Assembly (NCBI GenBank): GCA_034522055.1
Contig: JAXHLS010000002.1
Location: 2,995,549-3,059,548, forward strand
Source of the DNA: Gammaproteobacteria bacterium
GTDB lineage: Bacteria; Pseudomonadota; Gammaproteobacteria; JAABTG01
DNA length: 64,000 bases
Direction of reading: 5' to 3'
Numbering within the stretch: the stretch's first letter is position 1; each line of letters opens with the position of its first letter. Both the position numbers and the translations under genes were made by a program. Shown one piece after another: positions 7,928 through 17,354 of this stretch. The notes beneath the pieces were generated by a model that searched no databases, was not told where the DNA came from, and saw nothing but the letters and a program-made list of their open reading frames with translations.

Positions 7928-8404
7928 ATGATGGCTTACCGAAAATCCATACAGGCGTGCCTGCTTGCTGCTGTCCTGTCCCTTGTCGCGATGCCGTCTG
8001 TCGCCCAGGACGGCGCCCAGGACAACGAGGCGCTGACCACCACGGACGATTTACGCGCGGAGGTATCCGAGGCGATGGAGGCGATCGCAGAATATTCGGC
8101 GCAGGAACGGGATCAGGCGCTGACAAAGGCCCGCGAGACCCTGAAGCAGTTGGATGCCGAGATCGAGCGCCGGGAACACGCGCTGCGCGAGAACTGGGCC
8201 GATATGTCCAAGGCCGCGAAACACACCGCCCGCGAGCGGCTGCGGGATCTGCGCCGGGCGCGCAATGCCCTGGGGGAGCGCTACGGTGCGCTCCAGGCGG
8301 GTACCAGCAGCGCGTGGGATGAGCTCAAGTCCGGCTTCTACAACGCCTGGGACGCATTTTCCGAGGCCTGGAGCGCCGCCGACGAGGCGCCTAAGAACAA
8401 CTGA
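7928..8404 (+). CDS. exported coiled-coil protein, paralog of the preceding gene
   Basis: Starting at ATG 7928 or 7931, the protein has a signal peptide ending near AQDGAQ and then a long charged amphipathic helix of about 110 residues. Its C-terminal motif (AWDELKSGFYNAWDAFSEAW) repeats the pattern of the upstream protein. The genes are separated by 11 bases, so they are co-transcribed. Location in the periplasm is inferred from the signal peptide. Function is unknown. A hairpin follows the stop codon. Confidence 0.75.
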   Translation: MMAYRKSIQACLLAAVLSLVAMPSVAQDGAQDNEALTTTDDLRAEVSEAMEAIAEYSAQERDQALTKARETLKQLDAEIERREHALRENWADMSKAAKHTARERLRDLRRARNALGERYGALQAGTSSAWDELKSGFYNAWDAFSEAWSAADEAPKNN

Positions 8405-8412
8405 TAGCTGCA

Positions 8413-8438
8413 CCAGCGGTGGCGCCAGCCACCGCTGG
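8413..8438. terminator. hairpin between convergent genes
   Basis: The arms CCAGCGGTGGC (8413-8423) and GCCACCGCTGG (8428-8438) form a perfect 11-bp stem with a 4-nt loop. It sits between the coiled-coil operon and the convergent molybdenum hydroxylase operon. No T tract follows on either strand, so it may be a transcript-end stabiliser or a weak bidirectional terminator. Confidence 0.5.
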
Positions 8439-8527
8439 CACACGCCCCGCCCCGGGGAATCACAGGGTCCTTGCGGGCTTCAGTCCCTGCCCCGGGGCTT
8501 GCGGGCCGTTGCCAGTGGCCCCGGGGA

Positions 8528-10741
8528 CTATCCCGTGGCAGCCAGTTGCTGTTTGATCGGCAGGTTGCGCAGGCGTTGACCGGTGGCCGCGAAGATCGCG
8601 TTGAGCACCGCCGGCGCGGCGACGGCGATGGTGGGTTCGCCGATGCCACCCCAGAACCCGCCCGAAGGCATGACGATGGTCTCCACCGCGGGCATCTCGT
8701 CCATCAGAAGTGACGGGAAATCATGAAAGTTGCTCTGGGCCACGGCGCCGCCTGCGATGGTGCACTCGCCGTAGAGCAGGGCCGACAGCCCGTAGACGAA
8801 CGAGCCTTCGACCTGGGCCTCGATCTGTTGCGGGTTGACCGCGTGACCGGGATCGGTGGCGGCGACGATGCGATGGATTCTGAGTCCGCCCCCGTCATCC
8901 ACCGACACCTCCGCGCAGGCGGCGACGTAACTGCCGAAGGTCTTGACCACCGCCAGCCCGCGATGCATGCCCTCGGGCGCGCTCTGGCCCCATCCGGCCT
9001 TGTCCGCCACGGCGTCGAGTACCGCCAGGCCCTTGGGGTTGCCCGCCATCAGGCCGCGCCGGAAGTCGAGGGGGTCCCGGCCGGCGGCATGGGCCAGTTC
9101 ATCCATGAAGCATTCCATATATATGGCGTTCTGGTTGATGTTCACCCCGCGCCAGAACCCCGGTGGCACCGGCGGGTTGCGCATGGCGTGTTCCACCAGC
9201 AGGTTGGGCACGGTATAGCTGATGGCATGATCGCCCTCGGCATGAAAGCCCTGGAAGGTGACCGCATCGGCGCCGTCCTGTAAGGCCGCGGGACGCACCG
9301 TGGCGAGGATGGACTGGCCGGAGATGCGCACGTGCAGCCCGGTCAGGTTGCCGTCCTCATCGAGGCCGCCCGTGAGCCTGCACTGGGTGATGGGGTGATA
9401 GTGGCCGTGGGCCATGTCTTCCTCGCGGCTCCACAACAACTTGACCGGGGTGCCCGGCAGTTGTCTGGCGATGGTCACCGCCTGCGTGACGAAATCATGA
9501 AACGCGCCGCGCCGGCCAAATCCGCCGCCCAGGTGGATCTTGTAGACGTCGCATCTGTCGGCCGGCAGCCCCGACGCCTCGATCGCCGCCGCCAGCGCCG
9601 CCTCGCCGTTTTGCGTGGGGCACCAGACCTCGCACTTGTCTTCGGTCCACACCGCGGTGGCGTTCATCGGCTCCATGGTGGCGTGGTTCTGATAGGGATA
9701 GCGATAGGTGGCCTCGATGGTCCTCGTCGCGCCGTCCAGCGCCTCCCTGACATCACCGGCCTGGTTGCCGACAAATACATCCCCGTCGGAGGTCAGTCCC
9801 TCCTCGAGCATCCTGTCGATGGCGGCGCTGTCCAGTTCCGCGTTCGGGCCCTTGTCCCAGGTGATGGGCAAGGCCTCGAGGGCCTTGTGGGCCTGCCACC
9901 AGGTGTCGGCGACCACGGCCACGGCCTCCTCGCCGACCCGCACCACCTTGCGTACGCCGGGCATGCCGCGCACCTTTTCCCCGTCGAAGGATTCCAGCCT
10001 GCCACCGAACACCGGGCAGGCCTTGATGGCCGCGTTGAGCATCCCCGGCAGTTGTAAATCGGCGCCGAAGATCTGCCGGCCGTTGAGCTTGTCGTCGGTA
10101 TCCAGGCGCGGGACGGGCTTGCCGATGAGACGCCACTCGCCGGGATCCTTCAGTTCCACGTGCTGGGGCGGGAACAGCTCGGCGGCCGCCGCGGCGACCT
10201 GACCGTAGGTGACGGTGCGCCCGCTGGGCCCGTGGGTGATGACGCTGTTGGCGGCACGGCAGTCAGCCGTGGATACGTCCCAGCGCTCGGCCGCCGCCTG
10301 GATCAGCATCTGCCGCGCCACGGCCCCGCCCTTACGCACGTAGCGGTGGCTGTCGCGGATCCCCCGGCTGCCGCCGGTGGAGAAGCTGCCCCATACCCGA
10401 TTGCGGGCACGGTTCTCGCCGGGGGTGGGATACTCGGTGATGACCCTGTCCCAGTCGCATTCCAACTCCTCGGCCACCAGTTGCGCCAGCCCCGTCAGGG
10501 TGCCCTGACCCATCTCGGAACGGGCGATACGGATGATCACGGTGTCATCGGGCTGGATCACCACCCAGGCCCCGATCTCGGGTGTGCCCTCGGACGGCAA
10601 TTCGTCCCACTCACCCGCCCGGGCGCCGCCGCCGAGGGGCAGATAGAGCCCGAGGGAGAAGCCGGCCCCCAGGCCGGCCACGCGGGTGCCGGTGATCAGG
10701 AACTCGCGGCGGGATGGATCTAGAGGTTTCTGTTTCATCAC
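8528..10741 (-). CDS. molybdenum hydroxylase large subunit, IorB-like (Tat-exported)
   Basis: This 737-residue protein is the molybdopterin-cytosine-dinucleotide subunit of an isoquinoline 1-oxidoreductase/aldehyde dehydrogenase type enzyme. A twin-arginine leader (SRREFLITG) near the N terminus predicts folded export. Molybdopterin-binding landmarks are visible, including GGGFGRR and the GGSRGIRDS segment. The catalytic Glu of the family is present in [10 protein letters not shown] near the C terminus. The start overlaps the stop of the Fe-S subunit gene by four bases, so the two subunits are coupled. The real substrate may be an aldehyde or an N-heterocycle. No XdhC-like maturation factor or cytochrome subunit is adjacent. 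Confidence 0.88.
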   Translation of the reverse strand: MMKQKPLDPSRREFLITGTRVAGLGAGFSLGLYLPLGGGARAGEWDELPSEGTPEIGAWVVIQPDDTVIIRIARSEMGQGTLTGLAQLVAEELECDWDRVITEYPTPGENRARNRVWGSFSTGGSRGIRDSHRYVRKGGAVARQMLIQAAAERWDVSTADCRAANSVITHGPSGRTVTYGQVAAAAAELFPPQHVELKDPGEWRLIGKPVPRLDTDDKLNGRQIFGADLQLPGMLNAAIKACPVFGGRLESFDGEKVRGMPGVRKVVRVGEEAVAVVADTWWQAHKALEALPITWDKGPNAELDSAAIDRMLEEGLTSDGDVFVGNQAGDVREALDGATRTIEATYRYPYQNHATMEPMNATAVWTEDKCEVWCPTQNGEAALAAAIEASGLPADRCDVYKIHLGGGFGRRGAFHDFVTQAVTIARQLPGTPVKLLWSREEDMAHGHYHPITQCRLTGGLDEDGNLTGLHVRISGQSILATVRPAALQDGADAVTFQGFHAEGDHAISYTVPNLLVEHAMRNPPVPPGFWRGVNINQNAIYMECFMDELAHAAGRDPLDFRRGLMAGNPKGLAVLDAVADKAGWGQSAPEGMHRGLAVVKTFGSYVAACAEVSVDDGGGLRIHRIVAATDPGHAVNPQQIEAQVEGSFVYGLSALLYGECTIAGGAVAQSNFHDFPSLLMDEMPAVETIVMPSGGFWGGIGEPTIAVAAPAVLNAIFAATGQRLRNLPIKQQLAATG

Positions 10742-11214
10742 GACCTCCCGTCCTTGCCTCGATTCATCCGGGCGGCCGCCAGATGAATGCCCCGCCGCAC
10801 GCGGTTGAAGGTGCCGCAGCGGCAGATGTTGGTCACCTGCCGGTTGATCTCCTCGTCACTGGGTTCCGGATGCCCGTGGAGCAGCGCCGCGGCGGCCATG
10901 ATCATCCCCGGCTGGCAGTATCCGCACTGGGGCACGTCCAGCTCCTTCCAGGCCTGCTGCAGCGGATGACTGTTATCGGCCGACAGTCCCTCGATGGTCA
11001 CGATGGGTCTGGACTCGTCCATGGCCGACACCGGCACCATGCACGAGCGCACCGCCTCGCCGTCCACATGCACCGTGCACGAACCGCACCGGCCGATGCC
11101 GCATGCATACTTGGTCCCGGTCAAGCCGAGCTGTTCGCGCAGCACCCAAAGCAGGGGGGTGTCACCATCCGCCTCCACCTCGAGCCGTTCGCCGTTGATG
11201 TTCAGTGTCGCCAT
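10738..11214 (-). CDS. molybdenum hydroxylase small subunit, 2Fe-2S protein, IorA-like
   Basis: The 158-residue electron-transfer subunit of the enzyme encoded just downstream. The first, plant-type [2Fe-2S] cluster is set by Cys38, Cys43, Cys46 and Cys58. The second uses Cys97, Cys100, Cys131 and Cys133 (CGYC and CRC). Length and spacing are those of CoxS/IorA. There is no own signal peptide, so it is probably carried out with the Tat-tagged large subunit. It is the first gene of the two-gene operon. Confidence 0.9.
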   Translation of the reverse strand: MATLNINGERLEVEADGDTPLLWVLREQLGLTGTKYACGIGRCGSCTVHVDGEAVRSCMVPVSAMDESRPIVTIEGLSADNSHPLQQAWKELDVPQCGYCQPGMIMAAAALLHGHPEPSDEEINRQVTNICRCGTFNRVRRGIHLAAARMNRGKDGRS

Positions 11215-11349
11215 GGAAAGGCCTCCGAAAAACCTGCCAAGAGTCTAGACAGGCTGATGGCGCGGGGCAACGAGGGTTCGAGCGACGATGGGCCATCGAG
11301 AGGAACAGGGCGCGTGATCCGGGAGGTTGTGCGAGTACGCCGCCGGGGG

Positions 11350-11775
11350 TCAGGTGAACAGAGCCCGCACCAGGCGTACCCCGCCCAGCAACACCAGGGG
11401 CACGCCGGCAAGGGCGAACAATGTCGGCTTGGCCCACAGGCGCAGGAAGGAATCCACCACCGCTCGCTGTCGATTACGGGGATCGTAACGCACCGTCACC
11501 CGTTCTCCCGCCTCGTAGAGTTTCTTGCCCGCCCCCACTTCGCTGGTGATGCGCTGGGTGTGGCCCTGGTGGTCCTGGAATTCCACTACCGGGTAGTAGA
11601 ACAGGGCGGGATAACGCCGCGAGGCGGTCTCGTAACCGGAGGTGTAGTCCACCACGGTGCCTTCCACGGGTACCGTGTTCGCCACCAGTTGGCGCGAGGT
11701 CTCGTAGGCCTGGAAAGCGAAATACCAAGGTACCAGCCCGACGACCAGCAAGATGAGGGGTGGGAGGATCTTCAA
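11350..11775 (-). CDS. DUF3592 membrane protein
   Basis: This 141-residue protein has an N-terminal membrane helix, a central beta-rich domain and a second helix close to the C terminus, the DUF3592 architecture. The central segment with FYYPVVEFQD and ERVTVRYDPRN is typical of the family. Its role is unknown. It is separated by 135 bases from iorA and by 228 bases from the next gene, so it probably has its own promoter. Confidence 0.75.
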   Translation of the reverse strand: MKILPPLILLVVGLVPWYFAFQAYETSRQLVANTVPVEGTVVDYTSGYETASRRYPALFYYPVVEFQDHQGHTQRITSEVGAGKKLYEAGERVTVRYDPRNRQRAVVDSFLRLWAKPTLFALAGVPLVLLGGVRLVRALFT

Positions 11776-12003
11776 GGGGGTCGTCTCATGGGGTAGCGTT
11801 CATCGACCGTCCAGAGTTCAGTGTCGCGCTTCTCGGCTGGATATCGATTTCGCGGGTGTCCGCCGTGGTAGTCCGCGATGGACGAACCACCTGTCAGAAT
11901 AGGAGTATAAGGAATTTGGCATACCCGTTTCTGCCAGGTCATAGAGGCCCTGACCCGATGATCGCCTTTCCGGTGGTCGATGGTGGCCTCCCCCTTCGAC
12001 GAT

Positions 12004-13503
12004 TCAGGCCTGCGCGAGCAGGGAGCGGGCCGCGGCCACCACCGGGTTATCCGCATCCGCGCTGCCGTTGTAGTACAGCGTGCTGGCGGCGACATAGCGC
12101 CGACGCCACGGTGGGCCGAGGAAGGCGGCATTCTCGAAGGCGGCCTCCACGAACTTGTAATCATGGGTGCCGGTGTTGCGTACCACGGTGTGGTGTCTCG
12201 CCAGTTCCATCAGGGCCGCCTCGCTGCCGCCGCCTTCCAGATAGCCGAGCACGCGGCGCGCCGCGGCCACCCGATCGTGGCTGATCTCCCGGAAGATGGC
12301 GGTCAGGGCGTCGCCGGGTGCGGCGTCGGGCTCGAGGGGCGTCAGTTGGTCCAGCCGCAGAGGACGCTGGTCGTCCCCCAGGCGCTCGCGGAACAGGGGC
12401 ATGAAGGCCCCGGCCTGCAGCAACAGCAGCCGCCGTGTCAGGTCCGACGTGGTATGGCGATAGGCGTAGTGCAGGGCGTTGGCCGTGGTGTTGGCGTGGA
12501 CCGCGATGATGCCGGATCGGCGCAGCATCAGTTCGCCGGCGGCGGCGTGTATCGCCTGCCAGAGGGTGGCGGGGGACAAGCCGCCGGCGAGCCGGGCGGC
12601 GAAGGCCTCGGCGGCCTGCAGGTCGTCGCCTTCCCGCAACAGGGCCATGAGTTCGGGGATGGCCTCGTCGTCGGATTCGCCCGCGCCCCAGCGCCGGGGC
12701 AGTTCCCGCGCGAGCACGAGATTGTGGCGCCAGGGTCGGTCCGGCACCAAGTCGTGGTGGGCGGGGTTGGGCTCGCCCTGGTGATTGACCAGGGCGTAGG
12801 TCAGGGAACGCAGCAGGGGTTCCGCGGCACGCCACCCGAGGACCTCCAGCAGGCGATGGCAATTGGCGGCGGTGATGGCCTTGTGGCCGATATGGCGGAA
12901 ATCCCTCGCACCATAATGGAACAGGAGGTCGAATACCCGCTGCGGCGGGTGCGCACGCGCCAGCCCCACGATGGCGGCATCGGCGCCTTCGACATCCCAT
13001 GCCTCCAGGGCGTCCCTGAGAGCGGCTGCGGACCGCTCCCCGGCGGGAACCCGGGCCTCGATCACCGGCGACATATGCCAGCCGCCTTCCGAAAGGTTTC
13101 GGGCCTGGGCCCCCTTGAAGGTATCCGCGGCCCACAGCACGGGCAGCCAGCGGTCGGCCGCCCGGCCCTTCACCGTACAGAGGTGCACCGCTTGCAGCAC
13201 CATGAGGGCGTGATACTTGTATCCCACCACTGGATAGGGCGCCACCTGCCGGGCGGCGGCCACCGCCGCCGCTTCCAACAGCGGTTGATAGCCAAGGCCG
13301 CCCCGGATCCGCGACACCAGCCTTTCCAGCAGGGCCTCACGGGGCGTTTCCACCAGTACCGCCACCAGGGATTCGAGGTCACGATTCGCCGATCCGGGCC
13401 TGGAATGGGCTCTGGTTATAGTGGTGCGCCCCCCGGTAATGCCGAGGAGCAACACGCCACCGGCGCCCACGCGCAGGAATTTACGTCTTTGTACCATGGC
13501 CAT
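12004..13503 (-). CDS. Tat-exported protein of unknown function
   Basis: This 499-residue protein opens with a twin-arginine leader (QRRKFLRVGAGG). The rest looks all-helical and contains many conserved-looking His residues (YKYHALMVLQ, FRHIGHKAIT, HANTTANALHYAYRHT). Those could bind metal or haem, but that is speculation. The pattern loosely recalls questin-oxidase-like (DUF4243) proteins; I could not confirm this by eye. It lies close to another Tat substrate, the IorB-like subunit, which may or may not be meaningful. Confidence 0.6.
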   Translation of the reverse strand: MAMVQRRKFLRVGAGGVLLLGITGGRTTITRAHSRPGSANRDLESLVAVLVETPREALLERLVSRIRGGLGYQPLLEAAAVAAARQVAPYPVVGYKYHALMVLQAVHLCTVKGRAADRWLPVLWAADTFKGAQARNLSEGGWHMSPVIEARVPAGERSAAALRDALEAWDVEGADAAIVGLARAHPPQRVFDLLFHYGARDFRHIGHKAITAANCHRLLEVLGWRAAEPLLRSLTYALVNHQGEPNPAHHDLVPDRPWRHNLVLARELPRRWGAGESDDEAIPELMALLREGDDLQAAEAFAARLAGGLSPATLWQAIHAAAGELMLRRSGIIAVHANTTANALHYAYRHTTSDLTRRLLLLQAGAFMPLFRERLGDDQRPLRLDQLTPLEPDAAPGDALTAIFREISHDRVAAARRVLGYLEGGGSEAALMELARHHTVVRNTGTHDYKFVEAAFENAAFLGPPWRRRYVAASTLYYNGSADADNPVVAAARSLLAQA

Positions 13504-13608
13504 TCTCCGGCCGCTGTGGGGTCATTCATGTCTGATCCACAAGACTGGCGGCTGCCTTGGTTGATTTCACCGGGGTGGATGTCCACGTAGCCCCCCACGT
13601 AGCCCCCC

Positions 13609-14135
13609 ACGGGCTGTCGGGCTGAAGCCCGACCTACAGCCGGGCCTACGCAACACCCCACCGCCCATTCCTTTGGCACGGATGTAGGTCGGGATTCATC
13701 CCGACATTTCCGCCCCGACCCCCGTCGACTGCCAAGAGCAGCCGACCTACGCCTCTGTCCTTCTCCCCCGGGGAAATAGGAAATGGGAAATAGGAAAAGA
13801 TTACCACCCGTGTGTCCGCTCTGCTGAAGCCGAAACGGTGGATCCGCTGCGCCTTTTCAAACTGCTACTCCTCCCTGCGAAAGACGCGAAAGAACAAAGA
13901 GATGACGGTGGAAGCGCCACTAGGAGCGGCACCCCGCCGCGAAGGGGCCGGAAAATCGCGACGAGGGCGTCGCTCCACAGGGGTCATCGAAGCCCCCAGC
14001 CTTCTTCCCTTTCGCGCCTTTCGCGACTTTCGTAGTTACCGCTTTTTTTTAACAACCCTGACCTTCTCCCTTTTCACGTGATTTCGCGTCTTTCGCGGTT
14101 ACGCTTTTTGTAGGTCGGGATTTATCCCGACATTA
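13609..14135 (+). repeat. composite dispersed repeat, copy B
   Basis: The gap 13504-14273 has no convincing gene and holds repeat modules. Palindromes occur at about 13610-13636, 13682-13709, 13725-13753 and 14110-14135. A GGGGAAATAGGAAATGGG block lies near 13770-13790, then the linker with CCGAAACGGTGGATCCG. A module of TTTCGCGTCTTTCGCGGTTA lies near 14082-14101. It is uninterrupted, and base 14095/14096 corresponds to the point where the group II introns sit further right. A short tandem CCCACGTAGCC repeat lies just before, at about 13582-13612. Confidence 0.8.
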
Positions 14136-14273
14136 AACCCCACCGCACGCACCTCGCGCCGGGTCGGAATCCACCGCGGCCGGTTGCGACAACGTGTCGC
14201 ATTTACCCTCCGCGGATCCGTGGTTAGGGTGCCGTTCGCTTACGCCCCCTATGAATTCGTCCAGGAGTCCTCG

Positions 14274-16358
14274 ATGCAGGTACCCATGTTTCGTTCAGTG
14301 TTCGTCTGGTCCGTGGTGCTCGTGATGACCGCCGGCGCAATGCCCGTGACGGCGGCGGAGCCCCTGAGCCTGCCCCCGGTCACCGTCACCGGCGAGGCGG
14401 AGGACGGCCCGCGCATGACGGTGGTGCCGGCCCGGACCTCGGTCGCCGGGCCCACTACCGCCGGGTTGTTGAAGCGGGTGCCGGGAGGCAATGTCAACCA
14501 CAACGGTCCCCTGAGCGGCATCGTTCAGTACCGGGGCATGTACGGCCCGCGCGTCAACACCCGCGTCGATGGCCTGCCCATGGCCTCGGGCGGGCCCAAC
14601 CTCATGGACCCGCCCCTGCACTATGCCCCCATGCCGCTGCTGGAGGCGGTGGAGGTCCATCGCGGCATCGCGCCGGTGAGCGCCGGCAATGAGTCCATCG
14701 GCGGCCACGTGGCCGCGCGACTCAAGTCCAGCGCCTTCACGGACGGCGCCGACTTGGAATTCCATGGCGATATCAGTGCCAGCGCCCAAACCGGGGATGA
14801 TGGTTACGGCCTGGGGGGGTTGTTGTGGGGCGCCAACCGCAGTCACCGGGTCCACGTGCTGGGGGTCGCGGAGGAGGGCGACGACACCCGCTTTCCCGGT
14901 AGCGACATTCACCCCACGGAATACGAGCGCAGCGCCCATGGCGTCGGCTATGGGTTTCGCAGCGGGGGCCATGAGTTCGCCATCGACGTCCTGCGCAACG
15001 AGACGGACGACGCCGGCACTCCGGCCCTGCCCATGGATATCCGCTTTTTCGACACCGATAAGGTCAGCCTCTCCTATGAGAGGGCCGTCGGCGCTCACCG
15101 GCTCAAGGCGCGGCTGTTTTATACGGACGTGGACCATCTCATGACCAACTTCCACCTGCGCCAGCCGCCGCCTGCCGGGTTCCGCCAGGCCGCGGCCACC
15201 AGCGATGCCCGCGGTTTCGAGGTGGGTGTGCAAAGGGCCGCGGGCGCGGGGGAACTGGCCCTCGGCGTGGACGGCCACTTCGCCGACCACGACACGGACA
15301 TCTTCAATCCCAACAATCCGGCCTTCTTCGTCAATAATTTCAACGGCGTGGAGCGGGACCGCCTGGGCCTGTTCGCCGAGTGGGAAGCCCCCGCGGGCGA
15401 GCGCAGCGGCTATGGGCTGGGCGTGCGTTATACCCGCGTGGACATGGATGCCGATGAGGTGGACGGTACGCCGGCGCGGGTGATGATGGGACCGCGGGTG
15501 CTGCGGGGCCGCTTCAACGCCGCCGATCGGGACCGTACCGACCACAACGTGGACGTGGTGGCCACGTTCTTCCACGACCTGTCGGACGAGTTGCGGCTGG
15601 ATATCGGCCTCGGCCGCAAGACCCGCTCGCCCTCCTACCAGGAGGCCTACCTGTGGCTGCCCCTGGAGGCCACCGCCGGGCTGGCGGACCGTAAGCGCTA
15701 CGTGGGGGACGTGGGTCTGGACCCCGAGGTGGCCTACGAGGTGGACGCCGGGCTGGAATGGCGCCGCGGTGGGGCCTATGCCGCGCCGCGGGTGTTCTAC
15801 AAACGGGTGGACGATTACATCCAGGGCGTGCCCGCCACCGACCCCGTGGTGATCGCCGTGAGTAAGGCCAACGGTGATCCCCGGCCCCTGCAGTTCGCCA
15901 ACGTGGATGCCGAACTCTACGGCTTCGATGCCCGCTTCGGCCTCGCCTTCTCGGAGCGTCTGGCCATGGATGGGGTGGTGAGCTACGTGCGTGGCGAGCG
16001 CCGCGACATCGACGACGACCTCTACCGCATCGCCCCCCTCACGGCCACCCTGGCCCTGACCTACGAGACCGCGGCGTGGTCCGTCACCACCGAGGCGGAG
16101 CTAGTGGCGGAGCAGGACCGGGTATCGGAGACCAACGAGGAGGACCCCACCGGCGGCTACGGGCTGCTCAACGTGTTCGGTCACTATCGCCTGCCCAACG
16201 GTCTGATGTTGGGGGTCGGCATCAACAACCTGTTCGACAAGGACCATGCCGGCCATCTGAACGGCTACAACCGGGTACGGGACAGCGACGTGGCGGTGGG
16301 TGAGCGCCTGCCCGGCGCGGGCCGCAGCCTGTTCGCCCGGATGAATTACAGCTGGTAG
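14274..16358 (+). CDS. TonB-dependent outer-membrane receptor, possibly for copper
   Basis: A 694-residue outer-membrane active transporter. An AGGAG site precedes the ATG at 14274, and a signal peptide of about 28 residues ends at VTAAEP. The plug domain follows (VTVTGEAE, then RVDGLPM and VEVHRGIAPV), then a long beta-barrel that ends in an aromatic residue (SRSLFARMNYSW-like end), as outer-membrane insertion requires. The barrel contains His/Met-rich places such as FYTDVDHLMTNFHLR. Together with the DUF2946-like and NosL/PCu(A)C genes nearby this suggests copper, as in OprC/NosA. The substrate is inference. Confidence 0.82.
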   Translation: MQVPMFRSVFVWSVVLVMTAGAMPVTAAEPLSLPPVTVTGEAEDGPRMTVVPARTSVAGPTTAGLLKRVPGGNVNHNGPLSGIVQYRGMYGPRVNTRVDGLPMASGGPNLMDPPLHYAPMPLLEAVEVHRGIAPVSAGNESIGGHVAARLKSSAFTDGADLEFHGDISASAQTGDDGYGLGGLLWGANRSHRVHVLGVAEEGDDTRFPGSDIHPTEYERSAHGVGYGFRSGGHEFAIDVLRNETDDAGTPALPMDIRFFDTDKVSLSYERAVGAHRLKARLFYTDVDHLMTNFHLRQPPPAGFRQAAATSDARGFEVGVQRAAGAGELALGVDGHFADHDTDIFNPNNPAFFVNNFNGVERDRLGLFAEWEAPAGERSGYGLGVRYTRVDMDADEVDGTPARVMMGPRVLRGRFNAADRDRTDHNVDVVATFFHDLSDELRLDIGLGRKTRSPSYQEAYLWLPLEATAGLADRKRYVGDVGLDPEVAYEVDAGLEWRRGGAYAAPRVFYKRVDDYIQGVPATDPVVIAVSKANGDPRPLQFANVDAELYGFDARFGLAFSERLAMDGVVSYVRGERRDIDDDLYRIAPLTATLALTYETAAWSVTTEAELVAEQDRVSETNEEDPTGGYGLLNVFGHYRLPNGLMLGVGINNLFDKDHAGHLNGYNRVRDSDVAVGERLPGAGRSLFARMNYSW

Positions 16359-16493
16359 TTACAGGCTCTGCAGTCCTCCGTGCCGCCCTGGGGGGCGGTG
16401 GGGCTTGTCAGGTTTCCCTCATATACCGCAGAGTCCATCGTGGTCCCCGGAGGCTCGTAAGTAATAACGGCTCCGGAAGGACGAAGCTGGCGT

Positions 16494-16592
16494 CGTCATG
16501 CCGGGCTTGATCCGGCAACTGCCTTCATCGTCATGCCGGGCTGGACGCGGCATCCGCCCCCATCGTCATGCCGGGCTTGACCCGGCATCCAG
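16494..16592 (+). repeat. three tandem REP-like copies
   Basis: The gap 16359-16669 contains three successive copies of CGTCATGCCGGGCTTGA.CC-GGCAT-type sequence, each an imperfect palindrome (GCCGGGCTTGACCCGGC). They begin near 16495, 16530 and 16564. A fourth, isolated and inverted relative occurs near 21700-21718. Nothing else is seen in this gap. Confidence 0.7.
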
Positions 16593-16669
16593 GGTGGTGT
16601 CTGATGGCGCCGCGGGGTGTCCATGGCCGCCGTGGATCCAAGCGGCCCTCATTCAAGAATCCACTGCCC

Positions 16670-17059
16670 ATGCGGTCATTACGCGTTGCGCCCATGTCAC
16701 GACATCTGGCGGGATTGCTCGCCTTGCTGCTCGTCGTGCAGGGCCTGCTGCCCGTGGCCTCCCACACCACCCTGGCCGTGGACGGCCGTGGCGAGGTGGT
16801 GCAGATCTGCACCCTGGATGGCCTGCAGACACGCGTCGTGGACCAGCAGGGTCGGCTGTCCCCCGAGGCCCCGCCGGGGGACGACATCAACCCGGCCGTC
16901 CAATTCTCCCTGCTCACGGCCGAGGTTCTGGGCAGTCTCCAGATGCCGCTGGCCACGCCCGCCGTATTCGATACCCTCCCGGTGGGGGACATCCGTCGCA
17001 CCGCGCCATCGAGCGCCGTCGCCGGCCTGCGACCCATCCGCGCCCCACCCCTCGCCTGA
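16670..17059 (+). CDS. DUF2946-like small exported protein
   Basis: A protein of about 130 residues with a hydrophobic N-terminal segment (LAGLLALLLVVQGLLPVA) and the motif VQICTLDG shortly after it, the pattern of DUF2946 proteins, which are often found beside TonB copper receptors. Start is ATG 16670 or 16694; neither has a strong ribosome binding site. A clear Rho-independent terminator follows at 17222-17242. A role in copper handling is inferred from context only. Confidence 0.6.
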   Translation: MRSLRVAPMSRHLAGLLALLLVVQGLLPVASHTTLAVDGRGEVVQICTLDGLQTRVVDQQGRLSPEAPPGDDINPAVQFSLLTAEVLGSLQMPLATPAVFDTLPVGDIRRTAPSSAVAGLRPIRAPPLA

Positions 17060-17221
17060 GCCTTTCCGCGTAAGTTTTACTCGCAGGATCCCCTCGGCCT
17101 GATCGCGGCCGGCGAGACGGGTTCGGGGCGTGAGGGAAACGCTGAAGAATTCCGCGACTCCCGAGCGGGGCAGGATCCCCCAGCGTTTTCGATGGCTGCG
17201 CCATTGCAAATGACGGAAGAC

Positions 17222-17242
17222 GAGAACCGCGTTCTCTTTTTT
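17222..17242 (+). terminator. Rho-independent terminator
   Basis: GAGAAC (17222-17227) and GTTCTC (17231-17236) pair around a CGC loop and are followed by six T residues. It closes the TonB-receptor/DUF2946 transcript and separates it from regBA, which therefore needs its own promoter between about 17243 and 17340. Confidence 0.75.
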
Positions 17243-17354
17243 CATGCTGATCGGGCCATCTATGGCCAATAATCAGCGTTTCCTTAAGATAAATGCGGTA
17301 CCCCGTGGCCCTCCGTCCAGGGCCCGCGGGGATACCGTTACCGGAGAGACCATC

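Noticed and set aside
13812-14081. 89-residue plus-strand frame in the 13.5-14.3 kb gap
   Set aside because: It is made of dispersed repeat modules that recur elsewhere in other frames; no ribosome binding site or family signal.
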